Below are positions 1 to 8,522 of a DNA stretch of 64,000 nt, in pieces; position 1 is the stretch's first letter; the number at the start of each line of letters is the position of its first letter. The translations under genes and the position numbers were made by a program. Below the pieces are notes generated by a model that was not told the DNA's origin, made no database searches, and worked only from the letters and a program-made list of their open reading frames with translations. The DNA comes from an uncultured Bacteroidales bacterium (GTDB lineage Bacteria > Bacteroidota > Bacteroidia > Bacteroidales > P3): NCBI GenBank assembly GCA_900318175.1, contig ONJQ01000007.1, positions 62,001 to 126,000 of the forward strand, in the 5' to 3' direction.

Positions 1-687
1 GCCAATCACCGACGGGGCAAAGCGCAGCAGGGACCGCACGGGATGTCCGGGACGCTTGCGGGCCTTGGTGGTCCCCGTCTCGCTTTCGTAATAGTCAGGC
101 GACGTGTCGGTTGAGCGGTCGGTGTTGAGCTGCACATTGGGCAGAAACAGCACCACCAGTACCAGCGCGGGCAGGGCCAACAGGTAGACCAGGAAGGCAT
201 AGTTCCACGCCACCGCGGCCAGCAGTCCGCTCAGCAGCGTGGCCACCACGCCGCCCATCTGGTTCATGGCCGCGGAGAGCCCCATGAGACGTGCCTGCTG
301 CTGCGGGGGAAAATAGTAGGCCAACAGCCCTGTGGACAGCGGCATGACCATGCCGACACTCACTCCCAGCAGGGCGCGCAGGACCAGCAGAAGCACAATG
401 TCGTCCACAATGAAAGCCCCGGCTCCCGCCAGGACATAGAGACACAGGCCCGCGACGGCAAGCGTGCGCGTCTTCATCAGTCGGCACAGCCAGCTGAAAG
501 CCAGATTGGTGCCGACGATAAACAGGGCCGGCAGGCTCACAATGAGTTGCACGGTGAGGCTGTCGTAGGTTGAAAAATGTTCGCGGATTTCCCCTAAGGC
601 GGGAGCCATGGCGGCGCCGGCCATCACGGTCAGCAGCGAAATGGACAAGATGGTGTAGGTAAGCCTACTGTCAGTTGCTTTGTTCAT
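1..687 (-). CDS. MFS transporter, N-terminal part (runs off the window)
   Basis: An open frame of 229 codons starts with ATG at 687 (MNKATDSRLTYTILSISLL) and is still open at base 1, so only the N-terminal half is present. The translation is almost entirely hydrophobic helices separated by short polar loops. Near residue 70 a loop reads RLMKTRT, followed by the motif LRALLGVSVGMVMPLSTG and then LMGLSAAMNQMGG, the usual layout of helices 2-5 of a major facilitator superfamily drug/proton antiporter. It would sit in the inner membrane and export a small molecule; the substrate cannot be told. A break into a charged loop at about residue 190-215 fits the central cytoplasmic loop. Family assignment is firm, specificity unknown. 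Confidence 0.8.
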   Translation of the reverse strand, partial: MNKATDSRLTYTILSISLLTVMAGAAMAPALGEIREHFSTYDSLTVQLIVSLPALFIVGTNLAFSWLCRLMKTRTLAVAGLCLYVLAGAGAFIVDDIVLLLVLRALLGVSVGMVMPLSTGLLAYYFPPQQQARLMGLSAAMNQMGGVVATLLSGLLAAVAWNYAFLVYLLALPALVLVVLFLPNVQLNTDRSTDTSPDYYESETGTTKARKRPGHPVRSLLRFAPSVIG

Positions 688-794
688 TGTGTGTGTAATT
701 TAATAAAAACCGTGGAGTTGTCGGCTCTGCCAAGCCGCGCAATCGCCGCTGGCACACACTGTTGCTTTCCGTACACCGCTGCAATTTCGCACTG

Positions 795-802
795 CAAAGA
801 TA
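795..802 (-). promoter_or_regulatory. Bacteroidota -7 element (TATCTTTG) ahead of the MFS gene
   Basis: Read on the minus strand the bases give TATCTTTG, matching TAnnTTTG, about 105 bases before the MFS start. No clean TTG lies 19-20 bases upstream, so the -33 part is weak. The rest of 688-1060 shows no convincing gene; short frames there have no protein-like features. Confidence 0.55.
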
Positions 803-1060
803 CGATTTTTTTTCAAACGCGGGGTTCAGAATCCTTTTTTGCCCTGCCAAATCGGAGCCGATTCTTTCTGCGCCCACTCTCGGTTCGCTCGTTACCGGGC
901 TCCTGATTCCTTCTTATCCCTTATTTGTTCCCTTTTTTGGGGAGAAATGATATACAAACGATCGGACAAATGACCTGCATGGAGTGAAGGCAGAGCGACC
1001 CGGCAGCGGCCCGCCACCGGACGCAGGGGCGGGAAGGCCGGGGCAAACCGCCTGCGGGAT

Positions 1061-1101
1061 AAAAGCCGACAGGCTCCCGTGCATTGAAGCACAGGAGCCT
1101 G
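1061..1101 (-). terminator. Intrinsic terminator of the transglutaminase operon
   Basis: Arms CAGGCTCC (1070-1077) and GGAGCCTG (1094-1101) pair perfectly and contain an inner GTGC/GCAC stem. On the minus strand the hairpin is followed by TCGGCTTTT. It lies 7 bases after the stop of the 28-residue peptide gene, as expected for the end of that operon. Confidence 0.75.
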
Positions 1102-1107
1102 CCGGGG

Positions 1108-1194
1108 TTATTTCTTTTTCTTGCGGTAGTCGAAATAGAGCATTCCGGCAGTCCATAGGGCGGCACATATCAGTGCCCAGAGTGCGCCACTCAT
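1108..1194 (-). CDS. 28-residue single-span membrane peptide, coupled to the upstream gene
   Basis: The ATG at 1194 overlaps the stop of the preceding DUF3857 gene in an ATGA arrangement (1191-1194), and the frame closes at 1108 just before a terminator. The peptide starts MSGALWALICAALWTAGMLY and ends FDYRKKKK: one hydrophobic helix with a strongly basic tail, the usual topology of a tiny inner-membrane protein with its C-terminus in the cytoplasm. Overlapping start, membrane-like composition and placement inside the transcript support a real gene. Function is unknown; a regulator or partner of the exported transglutaminase-like proteins is only a guess. Confidence 0.6.
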   Translation of the reverse strand: MSGALWALICAALWTAGMLYFDYRKKKK

Positions 1195-2600
1195 AGGCTG
1201 AAGAAGAGTTGGCGGTGTCCGTTCCAATCAATCATCAGTTGGCGGAAGTCGGAGTAGTCCGCAGGGGTGATAAGGGCTTTGCGCAGACGCAGACTGCGGG
1301 TGACGAGGAGTCGACGGCCTTTCTGCTTGACGATGATGCTGATGCTGCCCACGGTGCGCGTGTATTCGATGTTGATGTCACCGCCGATTAGTTTGGCTCC
1401 TTTGGGGAGATCCATGGTGTAGTGGTAGAATTCAGTGGTGGCGCGTGCTTGGAGGTTGGTAGCACGGGTGGAGGTGAGACATTCTGGGTCGATGTGAAGC
1501 CCACCTTCCTCGGTGGGGAGGAGGATGCGGACATAGTTCTCGACTATGGTGTCAGGCTGCCATGTGAGGGTGCGGTCTACATAGATGGGTGCCGCGGCCA
1601 CAGCAGCGGCATCGGCTTGCTGACGCTCGGTGAGGATGGGGGTCTTGGCGGTAGCCGAAAGGCGATAGGGAAGTCCATCAATAATGACCTCGACACTGAG
1701 GGGGCGGTCAAGGAAGACGTTGAGGCTGTTGTCAATGATGGTGGCACGGAAACCAGCCTGGTTGAGTAGGGCGGCCAGTAGTCCGGTCTTGTCAATAGCA
1801 GTGCCGCAGTTGCTGCTGAAGACATCGGCAGCGGGTGTCATGGCATAGTTGACGCGGGCAGGGTCGACGGGATTGAGGGTAACGTAGTCAACCACCCAGT
1901 CGCGAATGGCTGCGACATACTCCTTGCCTTCGGGCTTGGCTATGCTTGAGAGAAGTTCGGCAGCGGCGGGGAGGGACTGCTCAGCAGTGTAGACAGGCTT
2001 CTCGCCCAGTTGGAACTCGATGTCGTATGCGTTTCGGGCAGGCATATAAGGGTCGTTGATGGTTTGGGGGAGGTTGTTGTAAGCATCAGAATGGCCGTCG
2101 GCGTAGCGCACCTCGTAACGCTTGACGGGGCAGTCCTGGCTAAGGTTGAAACGCTCGGCAAGGAGCGTGGCGTTGCGATGGAGGGTGTAGTCGAGGACGA
2201 TGGTGCAGTTGTACTCCAGCGCGGTATGGACGATGGCCATTTCGCGGAGGCCGTTGAGGCGGCCACAGTCCACGCACTCCGACGGGAGCTGGAGAACGAA
2301 GGCGTTCTCAGGGGTTGTCACCTGTGTGCCGTCGGGGCGGACGGTGTAGCACTCGTTGATGGTGAGGCTCTCGAAGTCGGGGTTGTAAGTGATGAAGGTC
2401 TCGCCCTTGTCAGCGTAGGCGGTGATGGCACGGTTGCGCAGAAGGACAATCTCCTTACGGAAGCGGATGTCCATGGAGCCGTCGCTATTAGTGCGGTAGC
2501 TGCGACGGATAAGGTTGTATTCGGCGTCGGGCTGGCCGGTCTGTGCGGCAGCAAAGGCGGCGGCGAAGAGGACTATAGCGGTAAGAACTGTTTTTTTCAT
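1191..2600 (-). CDS. DUF3857/transglutaminase-like exported protein with an apparently incomplete catalytic triad
   Basis: 469 residues. Residues 1-20 form a Sec signal peptide ending AAAQ. The next 180 residues have the DUF3857 pattern (MDIRFRKEIVLLRNRA, then VRPDGTQVTTPENAF). Residues 225-325 correspond to the transglutaminase-like core, with the nucleophile position kept at Cys265 (SSNCGTAIDKTGLLAALL). Compared with the neighbour upstream, the segment that should carry the His and Asp (FNHSVCAV, EMLDPTW) reads LDRPLSVEV and YRLSATAK here, so both appear lost. It is 60 bases after the larger paralogue and on the same strand, so they form one operon. It is probably periplasmic or surface-associated and may be a non-catalytic partner; that role is inference. 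Confidence 0.8.
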   Translation of the reverse strand: MKKTVLTAIVLFAAAFAAAQTGQPDAEYNLIRRSYRTNSDGSMDIRFRKEIVLLRNRAITAYADKGETFITYNPDFESLTINECYTVRPDGTQVTTPENAFVLQLPSECVDCGRLNGLREMAIVHTALEYNCTIVLDYTLHRNATLLAERFNLSQDCPVKRYEVRYADGHSDAYNNLPQTINDPYMPARNAYDIEFQLGEKPVYTAEQSLPAAAELLSSIAKPEGKEYVAAIRDWVVDYVTLNPVDPARVNYAMTPAADVFSSNCGTAIDKTGLLAALLNQAGFRATIIDNSLNVFLDRPLSVEVIIDGLPYRLSATAKTPILTERQQADAAAVAAAPIYVDRTLTWQPDTIVENYVRILLPTEEGGLHIDPECLTSTRATNLQARATTEFYHYTMDLPKGAKLIGGDINIEYTRTVGSISIIVKQKGRRLLVTRSLRLRKALITPADYSDFRQLMIDWNGHRQLFFSL

Positions 2601-2660
2601 GTGGGTTACTTGCTTTAAATGAATAATGTTGTAACGGCCAAATGGTATTGTTTGTATGAT

Positions 2661-4571
2661 TTATTTGGTCAGGATAACAGGTGTTTCGGCCAGCATCTTC
2701 TGGTTGGCGACGGTCTGACGGAACGCCGACCAGTCGGCCGGCTCGTAGACGCGTTTGCCCAGAAGGGCACTCTCGGCAAATGTGAGGGTGTTGCCCTCCA
2801 TCCAGTACTGGCAGCCGAAACTGGCAGCGGGGTTGGCCACGCCATTGACAAAGGGGAAGTGGAGCTGCTTGTACTCGGCGGGGAGAGTGATGGTCTCCTT
2901 GATTTCCACCAGGCGGGAACAAGCGTCGGCAAAGGGCTGTGTACGGGTCTCGGGAGCAGTGTCAAAACGCAGGTGCGACATGGCACGGCTGAAGAAGTTG
3001 CGAGCCGAGAGAGGTGTGAAAATGAGGGTGTGCTTGTCGATGACGGCAAAGTCGGGGATGGAGAAATGGTAGGTGATGGAGACAGGCTGTTTCAGGTAGT
3101 TGTCGTTGTCGGTGTGCTGGATTTTGGTGATGCGTGCTGCGGGGGCAATCTTGCGCAATTCGAGTTCCATGTTCCTCATCCATTCTGCTGTGCGGCAGCT
3201 GAAAACTCCGCGCACAGCGGCATCACTCTGCCCTTCAGCGGTGATGGTGATGGAGCCGCTGAGACTTCCGTCCTGTCCAATCTGGGTGTTGGCATTGATG
3301 CGGACATAGTGGTTCTCGGGTGCGGAGAGGGGCGTGTAGGCCAAATCGGCGCCTTCGGGCAGACCGATGAGGTAACCCTGTTGCTGCTCGGCACTCGACC
3401 ACAGTTCGCGGACATTAGGAACCCAAGTTGGGTCGAGCATCTCGAAAGTGCCGTTGCGATGCTGGACGGCACAGACACTGTGGTTGAACTGGTCAGCGGG
3501 TATACGGTCGATGCGCTCGTGGGCCATGGTCATGGCCGCGTAGGCCTTGAAGCCGGCGGCACGGAGCATGGTGACAAGCATGCCGGCTTTGTCTTTGCAG
3601 ACGCCGCAACGATCAGTGAAATTCATCTGTGCGTTATGGAGCGTGAAGCCCTCGCCGGGGCCCATGCTGATGCCAGCATAGCGGATGTTGTCCGCCACCC
3701 AGTGGGTGAGGATGGCGATGCTGTCCTGCTCGGTCTTGGCGGTTCGCACCAATTCGTTGACCTTGGCCTGCACCTCAGGGGTGGGGACGAAACTGCCGTA
3801 ATCCTCGTTGACGCCGTAGAACCAAACGGACTTGGCCTGCCAGTTGGGGCTGGTGCTGAGGAGCAGCTTGGGCTGGATGTCGTTGTTGGCCAGTGCACGG
3901 GGCTCGCGTTTAAGGGGTGTGATATTGTCCTTGGTGAAAGTGTAGACAGTGCGGTCGCCCTGCACAGTGCTGTCGATCTGCACGCCGCAATCGAGCTGAG
4001 CACCACAGTTGTAGAGCTCGAAACGGAGATTCTTGGCCGTGAGGACACTGACTTGATAGACCTTCTTGTTGACAGGGCTGTCGCTCCAGAAGGGTACAAT
4101 GTCGTAAAAATGACCACGCATGGGCGGGATGTAGCGCTCATCGTCATCGCCGCTCAGCAGGGCGTATGTGAAGCCCTTGCGATAGGTGACATATTCAATC
4201 TCATCACCGGGGTCCAGATGGCCGATATGCACCATCTTTTGGCTGGCGCCCCAATAGATGAGACGGGCCGGAGCCACATAGTCATAGACGCGCAGCAGCA
4301 CATCCTCGACGTTGCCATTGGCATGATGCAGCAGCACTTGGCGGAATTCGACATAGGCCGACAAGGGGTCATAGTCGATTTTCACAGTGGCAAGCTCCTT
4401 GCATCCGGCAAAGTCGTTGGCACGTACACGCTGATGATTGATGACATGGCTTAGACCCGACTCCTCCATGACGACAGAGGTGCTGTCGTAGAGGACGGTC
4501 TTGTGCTGTGCTGTGGCAGGCAGCGCCAATGCCATCAACACAGCTGAAAAGAGTAGGTTTTTGCACTTCAT
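2661..4571 (-). CDS. DUF3857 and transglutaminase-like domain exported protein
   Basis: 636 residues from the ATG at 4571; a frame extends further upstream but the promoter at 4605-4633 rules that start out. Residues 1-21 (MKCKNLLFSAVLMALALPAT) are a signal peptide. Residues about 25-215 are DUF3857. The transglutaminase-like core shows a complete triad: Cys325 in CGVCKDKAGML, His364 in FNHSVCAV and Asp380 in EMLDPTW. A beta-rich C-terminal part follows. The family is common in Bacteroidota and is thought to act outside the cytoplasm on proteins or peptides; the substrate is unknown. It is the first gene of an operon with a degenerate paralogue and a 28-residue membrane peptide, and is divergent from a DUF4421 gene. 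Confidence 0.85.
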   Translation of the reverse strand: MKCKNLLFSAVLMALALPATAQHKTVLYDSTSVVMEESGLSHVINHQRVRANDFAGCKELATVKIDYDPLSAYVEFRQVLLHHANGNVEDVLLRVYDYVAPARLIYWGASQKMVHIGHLDPGDEIEYVTYRKGFTYALLSGDDDERYIPPMRGHFYDIVPFWSDSPVNKKVYQVSVLTAKNLRFELYNCGAQLDCGVQIDSTVQGDRTVYTFTKDNITPLKREPRALANNDIQPKLLLSTSPNWQAKSVWFYGVNEDYGSFVPTPEVQAKVNELVRTAKTEQDSIAILTHWVADNIRYAGISMGPGEGFTLHNAQMNFTDRCGVCKDKAGMLVTMLRAAGFKAYAAMTMAHERIDRIPADQFNHSVCAVQHRNGTFEMLDPTWVPNVRELWSSAEQQQGYLIGLPEGADLAYTPLSAPENHYVRINANTQIGQDGSLSGSITITAEGQSDAAVRGVFSCRTAEWMRNMELELRKIAPAARITKIQHTDNDNYLKQPVSITYHFSIPDFAVIDKHTLIFTPLSARNFFSRAMSHLRFDTAPETRTQPFADACSRLVEIKETITLPAEYKQLHFPFVNGVANPAASFGCQYWMEGNTLTFAESALLGKRVYEPADWSAFRQTVANQKMLAETPVILTK

Positions 4572-4604
4572 ATTACATGTATTTTGTTGCATATTTTGAA
4601 AATG

Positions 4605-4633
4605 CAAAGATACACTTTTTTTGTGAAATGCAA
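4605..4633 (-). promoter_or_regulatory. Promoter of the transglutaminase-like operon
   Basis: On the minus strand TTG (4633-4631), 18 bases, then TATCTTTG (4612-4605), an excellent Bacteroidota promoter. The start codon is 34 bases further on. It lies back to back with the promoter at 4642-4672. Confidence 0.8.
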
Positions 4634-4641
4634 GATGAGAA

Positions 4642-4672
4642 TTGTCCATTATAATAAAAAAATGTACTTTTG
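4642..4672 (+). promoter_or_regulatory. Promoter of the DUF4421 gene
   Basis: TTG at 4642-4644, 20 bases, then TACTTTTG at 4665-4672, matching TAnnTTTG. The ATG at 4683 follows by only 10 bases, so the transcript is nearly leaderless. Confidence 0.75.
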
Positions 4673-4682
4673 CATTCAGGTT

Positions 4683-5837
4683 ATGAAACATCGTATCTTC
4701 ACAATACTACTGGCATTCATGTTCTTAATCCCCTTAAGGGGGCAAGAGGCCGACACGTCTTCGTTCCGCGACACCGTGGCGTCGCCTTCGACAGGCAGCA
4801 GCAACATTTTCACTTCGACATGGAAATGGTTCAGCCGTTGGCGCGACAGGGCGCAACTCAAAGGCTATGAACCAGGGTATGTGGACTACCCCAAAGGGAG
4901 ACCATGGGTTGTGGGGCTGTACGGCAAGATGGCTGTCACCAACATCATGATGCACCTGCCCGACATGACGGACGACACCTATTTTGACATCTACAACACC
5001 ACGGGGCTCTCCAGCAAGCTGACTGCCGGCATCTACTATACCGGCTGGGGAGTGAGTTTCGGCCCCCGCCTAAGCAATAAGTCCGACCTCTACTTCAGTT
5101 TTTCCTCCTACGGGCGGGTCTTTGGCTTCGACATCAAACTGGACAACTTCCGGAGCATGCACAGCCGTATGGAATGGGCAAGCCTGGAGGGCAACATTCA
5201 CGGCACCCAAAAGCTGAAAGGCCTGAAGGGACCCGAAATGATACTGCTGGAGATAAACACCTACTACGTTTTCAACGCGCGGAAATTCTCCTACGCCTCC
5301 GCCCTGTCGCAGACGACGTGGCAGCGCCGCAGCGCCGGGAGCATGATAGCGGGCCTCTCCTACTACGCTTCCTATACGGGCTTCGATGCCGAATTCTTCG
5401 AGCAACTGAACATCCCCGTGCCCTACTACGCCGACACGCTCCACCTCCTCAACCACAACATCATCGCCGGTGTGGGCTACGCCTACAACAAGGTATGGGA
5501 TGATGGCAAGTGGATGCTCCACGCCTCGCTGCTTCCCATGTTACGGTGGTCCTACTACAACGAGGTCGACATCAATCCGAAGGGCAACCTCGACGACTGG
5601 CCTGAGGAATACCGCACACTCTACCAACAGAAAGTGGATTACCTGAAAAGCAACGCCGCACACCGTAGGCTTTCCTTTGCTGGAACGTTGCGCCTTGCCG
5701 GTTTTTGGAACATCAGTCCCCGCTGGGTCACTGGCACAACGCTCACCGTCTCTAACCTCTTCGGCGGTATCAACGACGGCACCAAGTTCACCCTTTCGGA
5801 TGCCTTCATGCTCATCTACGGAGCCTACAGATTTTAA
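4683..5837 (+). CDS. DUF4421 family exported protein
   Basis: 384 residues. The start at 4683 is chosen because the promoter ends at 4672 and because MKHRIFTILLAFMFLIPLRG then forms a clean signal peptide. The mature part opens with a Trp-rich segment (TWKWFSRWRDR), then alternates aromatic and glycine residues as expected of amphipathic beta strands (for example YYTGWGVSFGPRLSNKSDLYFSFSSYG). It ends with Phe (LIYGAYRF), as in outer-membrane beta-barrels. Length and pattern fit the Bacteroidota DUF4421 family, as I recall it, probably an outer-membrane protein of unknown role. It is monocistronic and divergent from the transglutaminase operon. Confidence 0.75.
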   Translation: MKHRIFTILLAFMFLIPLRGQEADTSSFRDTVASPSTGSSNIFTSTWKWFSRWRDRAQLKGYEPGYVDYPKGRPWVVGLYGKMAVTNIMMHLPDMTDDTYFDIYNTTGLSSKLTAGIYYTGWGVSFGPRLSNKSDLYFSFSSYGRVFGFDIKLDNFRSMHSRMEWASLEGNIHGTQKLKGLKGPEMILLEINTYYVFNARKFSYASALSQTTWQRRSAGSMIAGLSYYASYTGFDAEFFEQLNIPVPYYADTLHLLNHNIIAGVGYAYNKVWDDGKWMLHASLLPMLRWSYYNEVDINPKGNLDDWPEEYRTLYQQKVDYLKSNAAHRRLSFAGTLRLAGFWNISPRWVTGTTLTVSNLFGGINDGTKFTLSDAFMLIYGAYRF

Positions 5838-5877
5838 ACAGGGCGAAAAGTGACGAGTGACAATTGAGGTGAAGTCC

Positions 5878-7044
5878 TCAATCCTGATTCTTCACCTTCA
5901 ACTGGGCTATCAGGCGCACGGCCAACAACAGCGAGATGGGCAGCAGGGCGGCATTCAGTTGCTGCGGCAGGGGGGCAAGGGTCATCACCATGGCGGCAAG
6001 AAGCATCACAAGCTGTGCAACAACCACCCAACGATTGCTTCTCCGCAGCATGATGGCAAAATAGATGAACAGCGGTGATGCCCACAGGACATTCAGATTA
6101 ATCTTTGTGCAGTAATGGTCCGTACAGAGCCACAGGAACAGAGCCAACAAGGAGAGTAGCGACACCACGATGAACAGCACTCTGTCCATCCAGCCGAGGC
6201 TCCATCCCTTGCGCCACTCCATCAGCGTAAGGCACAGCACCATCACAAACAGCACCCAGAAGACCAGCGTAGGCGACAAACTGCGCGACGGCTGCTGACG
6301 CGTCTCTTGGAGCAAGGTGACGGCTTGCTCAGCCACTGGTTCGCCACTGCCGACACGGGTCAGCGTGTCAAACTGCTCCATCATCTTCAAGGGCGAGAAC
6401 ATGTATTCATAGTTGCTGCATCGCTGGTCGCAGCGCACACCCAACGCCATGTCAATGGCCAGCCGCCACCAAAGCAGCGTCCCCTCCGTCGATTGATACA
6501 GGATATTGCGGTAGGACAGATTGGTATCCCTGCGGCATTCGGGGCTCAGCCTGTCATGGCATAGGCAGTCCCTCACCATGTCGCGCACCCTTGTGGCACA
6601 GTTGTCGCGGAAAAAGTCATACATATAGTACCTGTATTCGGGCAGATAGTTAGTCTCCAGCATCAAGTAGAGGTTGTTCACCTCCTGTTCCGACAGGCGC
6701 AAACGCTGTTCCCACACAGCACGTCCCTCGTATCTATACTCCAGCATAAAATCTTCAAAACTGCTGCGGCTCAGGCAGTAGTTCAGTTTGCCGCGAGCAA
6801 AAGTCCAGTAGAAGTGGGGGGTGTCGAAGTCGAAAGTCCCATAGTTGTAGACCATGTCCAAGCCCCGGGCCGTGTCGCACACGCGGATTGCGGTGTGGCC
6901 AAAAGAGGTGTAGAACTCGTCGCCCGCGCCGCAGGTCAGCACGGAGGCAAAAGCCGAATCGGACAGGGGGCGCTGTCCCTGCTCCTGTGTCTGCCCGGCG
7001 AAGGGCAGCAACAGCAATGCAAATATCAATACAATCCGTCGCAT
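5878..7044 (-). CDS. Lnb N-terminal periplasmic domain (DUF4105) protein, possible lipoprotein N-acyltransferase
   Basis: 388 residues with a signal peptide (residues 1-20). Residues 28-165 carry the DUF4105/Lnb_N pattern: FGHTAIRV with His50, YNYGTFDF at 67-74, and DNCATRVRD with Cys149. His50 and Cys149 are the likely catalytic pair of a papain/NlpC-like fold. About five membrane helices follow (roughly 258-274, 288-307, 318-333, 339-357, 366-381). As I recall, a Bacteroides member of this family was reported as the lipoprotein N-acyltransferase that adds the third acyl chain to lipoproteins, and this protein has the same domain plan. Since the family has paralogues, that function is probable rather than shown. 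It starts 9 bases after an mscS-type gene, so the two are cotranscribed. Confidence 0.75.
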   Translation of the reverse strand: MRRIVLIFALLLLPFAGQTQEQGQRPLSDSAFASVLTCGAGDEFYTSFGHTAIRVCDTARGLDMVYNYGTFDFDTPHFYWTFARGKLNYCLSRSSFEDFMLEYRYEGRAVWEQRLRLSEQEVNNLYLMLETNYLPEYRYYMYDFFRDNCATRVRDMVRDCLCHDRLSPECRRDTNLSYRNILYQSTEGTLLWWRLAIDMALGVRCDQRCSNYEYMFSPLKMMEQFDTLTRVGSGEPVAEQAVTLLQETRQQPSRSLSPTLVFWVLFVMVLCLTLMEWRKGWSLGWMDRVLFIVVSLLSLLALFLWLCTDHYCTKINLNVLWASPLFIYFAIMLRRSNRWVVVAQLVMLLAAMVMTLAPLPQQLNAALLPISLLLAVRLIAQLKVKNQD

Positions 7045-7053
7045 AATAACCTG

Positions 7054-8067
7054 TTATTTGCCGCTCTCCGCCAGGTGAACATCCACTTGCGGGAAGGGAA
7101 TCGTGATATTGTTCTGGTAAAAGGCTTTATAAATATTCTCGCGGATGCGCATCCACACGGTCCAGTAATCCTCCGTCCGAACCCATATCCATATCGAAAG
7201 ATTCACCGAGCTGTCCGCCAACTCGCTCACTGCCACCACAGGCGGCTTAGGCTCGTGCAGCACAAGCGGGTCGTCGTCAACCACCTGCATCAGGACGGAC
7301 TTCACCTTGTCAAGGTCGGACCCGTAGGCCACGCTGGCCACAACGTCAAGTCTTATCGTCTCGTCCTTGGTGTGGTTGATCAAACTCTTGTTCGACAGTT
7401 CGCTATTAGGAATCACAATGGTGCGGCCATTGAAGGGACGCATCAACGTGTGGAAGATCCTAATCTCCTGAATATAGCCCTTGAACGCGCCGCACTCAAT
7501 GTAGTCGCCCACCTTGAAAGGCTTCATCAGCAGGATGATGACCCCACCGGCAAAGTTCTGCAGCGTGCCCTGCAAGGCCATACCGATGGCCAAGCCCATG
7601 GCACCCAACAGGGCAATAAAGCTCGTGGCCTTGATACCCACTACATCCATGGCCATGATGATAATCATAGCCTTCAGCAGCACGTCGACCAGCGAACCCA
7701 AGAAACTCTTCAGTGAGGGTTCGGCATTCCTCCTGTCCAGCCCTTTCACAATCACCTTTCTAAGCATCTTGGCCAGCTTCATGCCAACCCAGAGTATCAG
7801 GATGGCCACCAACAGCTTGGGCACAAAACTCACAGTCATCTCCGTCAGCGCCTTCATGCCGTCGCGCAGCAGCGTGTTCTCGCCTGTCACCACATCCTTC
7901 AAGTCGGACAGGTTCATATTTTTCAGGCTGTCCGAAATCGTCTGTGTGATGCTGTCCGTTGTTTGGAGGCTCTGTACAAACTCGTCCTTTGGCACCTCTG
8001 GGGGCTTTCCATTTCCCAAGGCCGCTGCCGTCAGCAGCGAAGATTCTTTTTCGTCAATCAATAGCAT
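7054..8067 (-). CDS. MscS-family mechanosensitive ion channel
   Basis: 337 residues. After an 80-residue polar N-terminus come three membrane helices: 81-97, about 127-144 and the pore helix TM3 at 148-181. TM3 carries the family signature GLAIGMALQGTLQNFAGG followed by KPFKVGDYIE. The cytoplasmic beta domain follows (RTIVIPNSELSNKSLINH) and the alpha/beta C-terminal domain. These channels open on membrane tension and release solutes at hypo-osmotic shock. The N-terminal extension is longer than in the minimal E. coli MscS. It is the first gene of a two-gene unit with the Lnb-type protein and is divergent from the cupin gene. Confidence 0.9.
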   Translation of the reverse strand: MLLIDEKESSLLTAAALGNGKPPEVPKDEFVQSLQTTDSITQTISDSLKNMNLSDLKDVVTGENTLLRDGMKALTEMTVSFVPKLLVAILILWVGMKLAKMLRKVIVKGLDRRNAEPSLKSFLGSLVDVLLKAMIIIMAMDVVGIKATSFIALLGAMGLAIGMALQGTLQNFAGGVIILLMKPFKVGDYIECGAFKGYIQEIRIFHTLMRPFNGRTIVIPNSELSNKSLINHTKDETIRLDVVASVAYGSDLDKVKSVLMQVVDDDPLVLHEPKPPVVAVSELADSSVNLSIWIWVRTEDYWTVWMRIRENIYKAFYQNNITIPFPQVDVHLAESGK

Positions 8068-8146
8068 AATAATTCGTTGTGGGTTACTTTAACAGCCTTC
8101 TTAACGTTCCGAAACGAAAAAAAGTATATCATCCAAAAAAAATATG

Positions 8147-8154
8147 TATCTTTG
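8147..8154 (+). promoter_or_regulatory. -7 element TATCTTTG ahead of the cupin gene
   Basis: TATCTTTG lies 25 bases before the ATG at 8180. The frame could be extended upstream to 8144, but that would put the start inside the promoter, so 8180 is used. No good TTG is visible upstream. Confidence 0.6.
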
Positions 8155-8179
8155 CCATCTGAACAACATCATCCCCACT

Positions 8180-8512
8180 ATGGTTATAGACTTCTCAAAC
8201 ATCGAATTAAGCATTATGCCCCATTTCAAAGGGGGCGAAGGCGACACCAAGTCGCACATCTTTTTCGACGGCATGAACAAAATCATGCGCGGCATGCTCG
8301 AACCTGGTTGTACCATCGGCTACCACAGCCACGACACCAGTAGCGAAATCATCTTCATCCTCAGTGGCAAGGCACGCTGCCTCTACGACGACGGCGAGGA
8401 ACTGCTCAGCCCCGGCCAATGCCACTACTGTCCCAAAGGTCACAGCCACAGCCTTATCAACGCCTCCCCCACCGAGACGCTGGTCTATCTTGCTGTTGTC
8501 CCCGAGCAATAA
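8180..8512 (+). CDS. Small single-domain cupin protein
   Basis: 110 residues, cytoplasmic (no signal). Cupin motif 1 gives metal ligands His49, His51 and Glu56 (GYHSHDTSSEIIFILSG). Motif 2 is LSPGQCHYCPKGHSHSLIN with His88 or His90. A single cupin_2 barrel of this size usually binds one divalent metal and acts as a small-molecule isomerase, dioxygenase or sugar-binding protein; the substrate cannot be read from the sequence. It is followed after 10 bases by a lipoprotein gene, so the two are cotranscribed. Confidence 0.85.
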   Translation: MVIDFSNIELSIMPHFKGGEGDTKSHIFFDGMNKIMRGMLEPGCTIGYHSHDTSSEIIFILSGKARCLYDDGEELLSPGQCHYCPKGHSHSLINASPTETLVYLAVVPEQ

Positions 8513-8522
8513 CCGACAAGCC

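Noticed and set aside
2619-4454. 611-codon plus-strand frame opposite the large transglutaminase-like gene
   Set aside because: Its translation is a shadow: no domain or promoter, while the opposite strand has a signal peptide, catalytic triad and promoter.
6814-7716. 300-codon plus-strand frame opposite the Lnb-type and mscS genes
   Set aside because: His/Gln-rich shadow of two well-supported genes.
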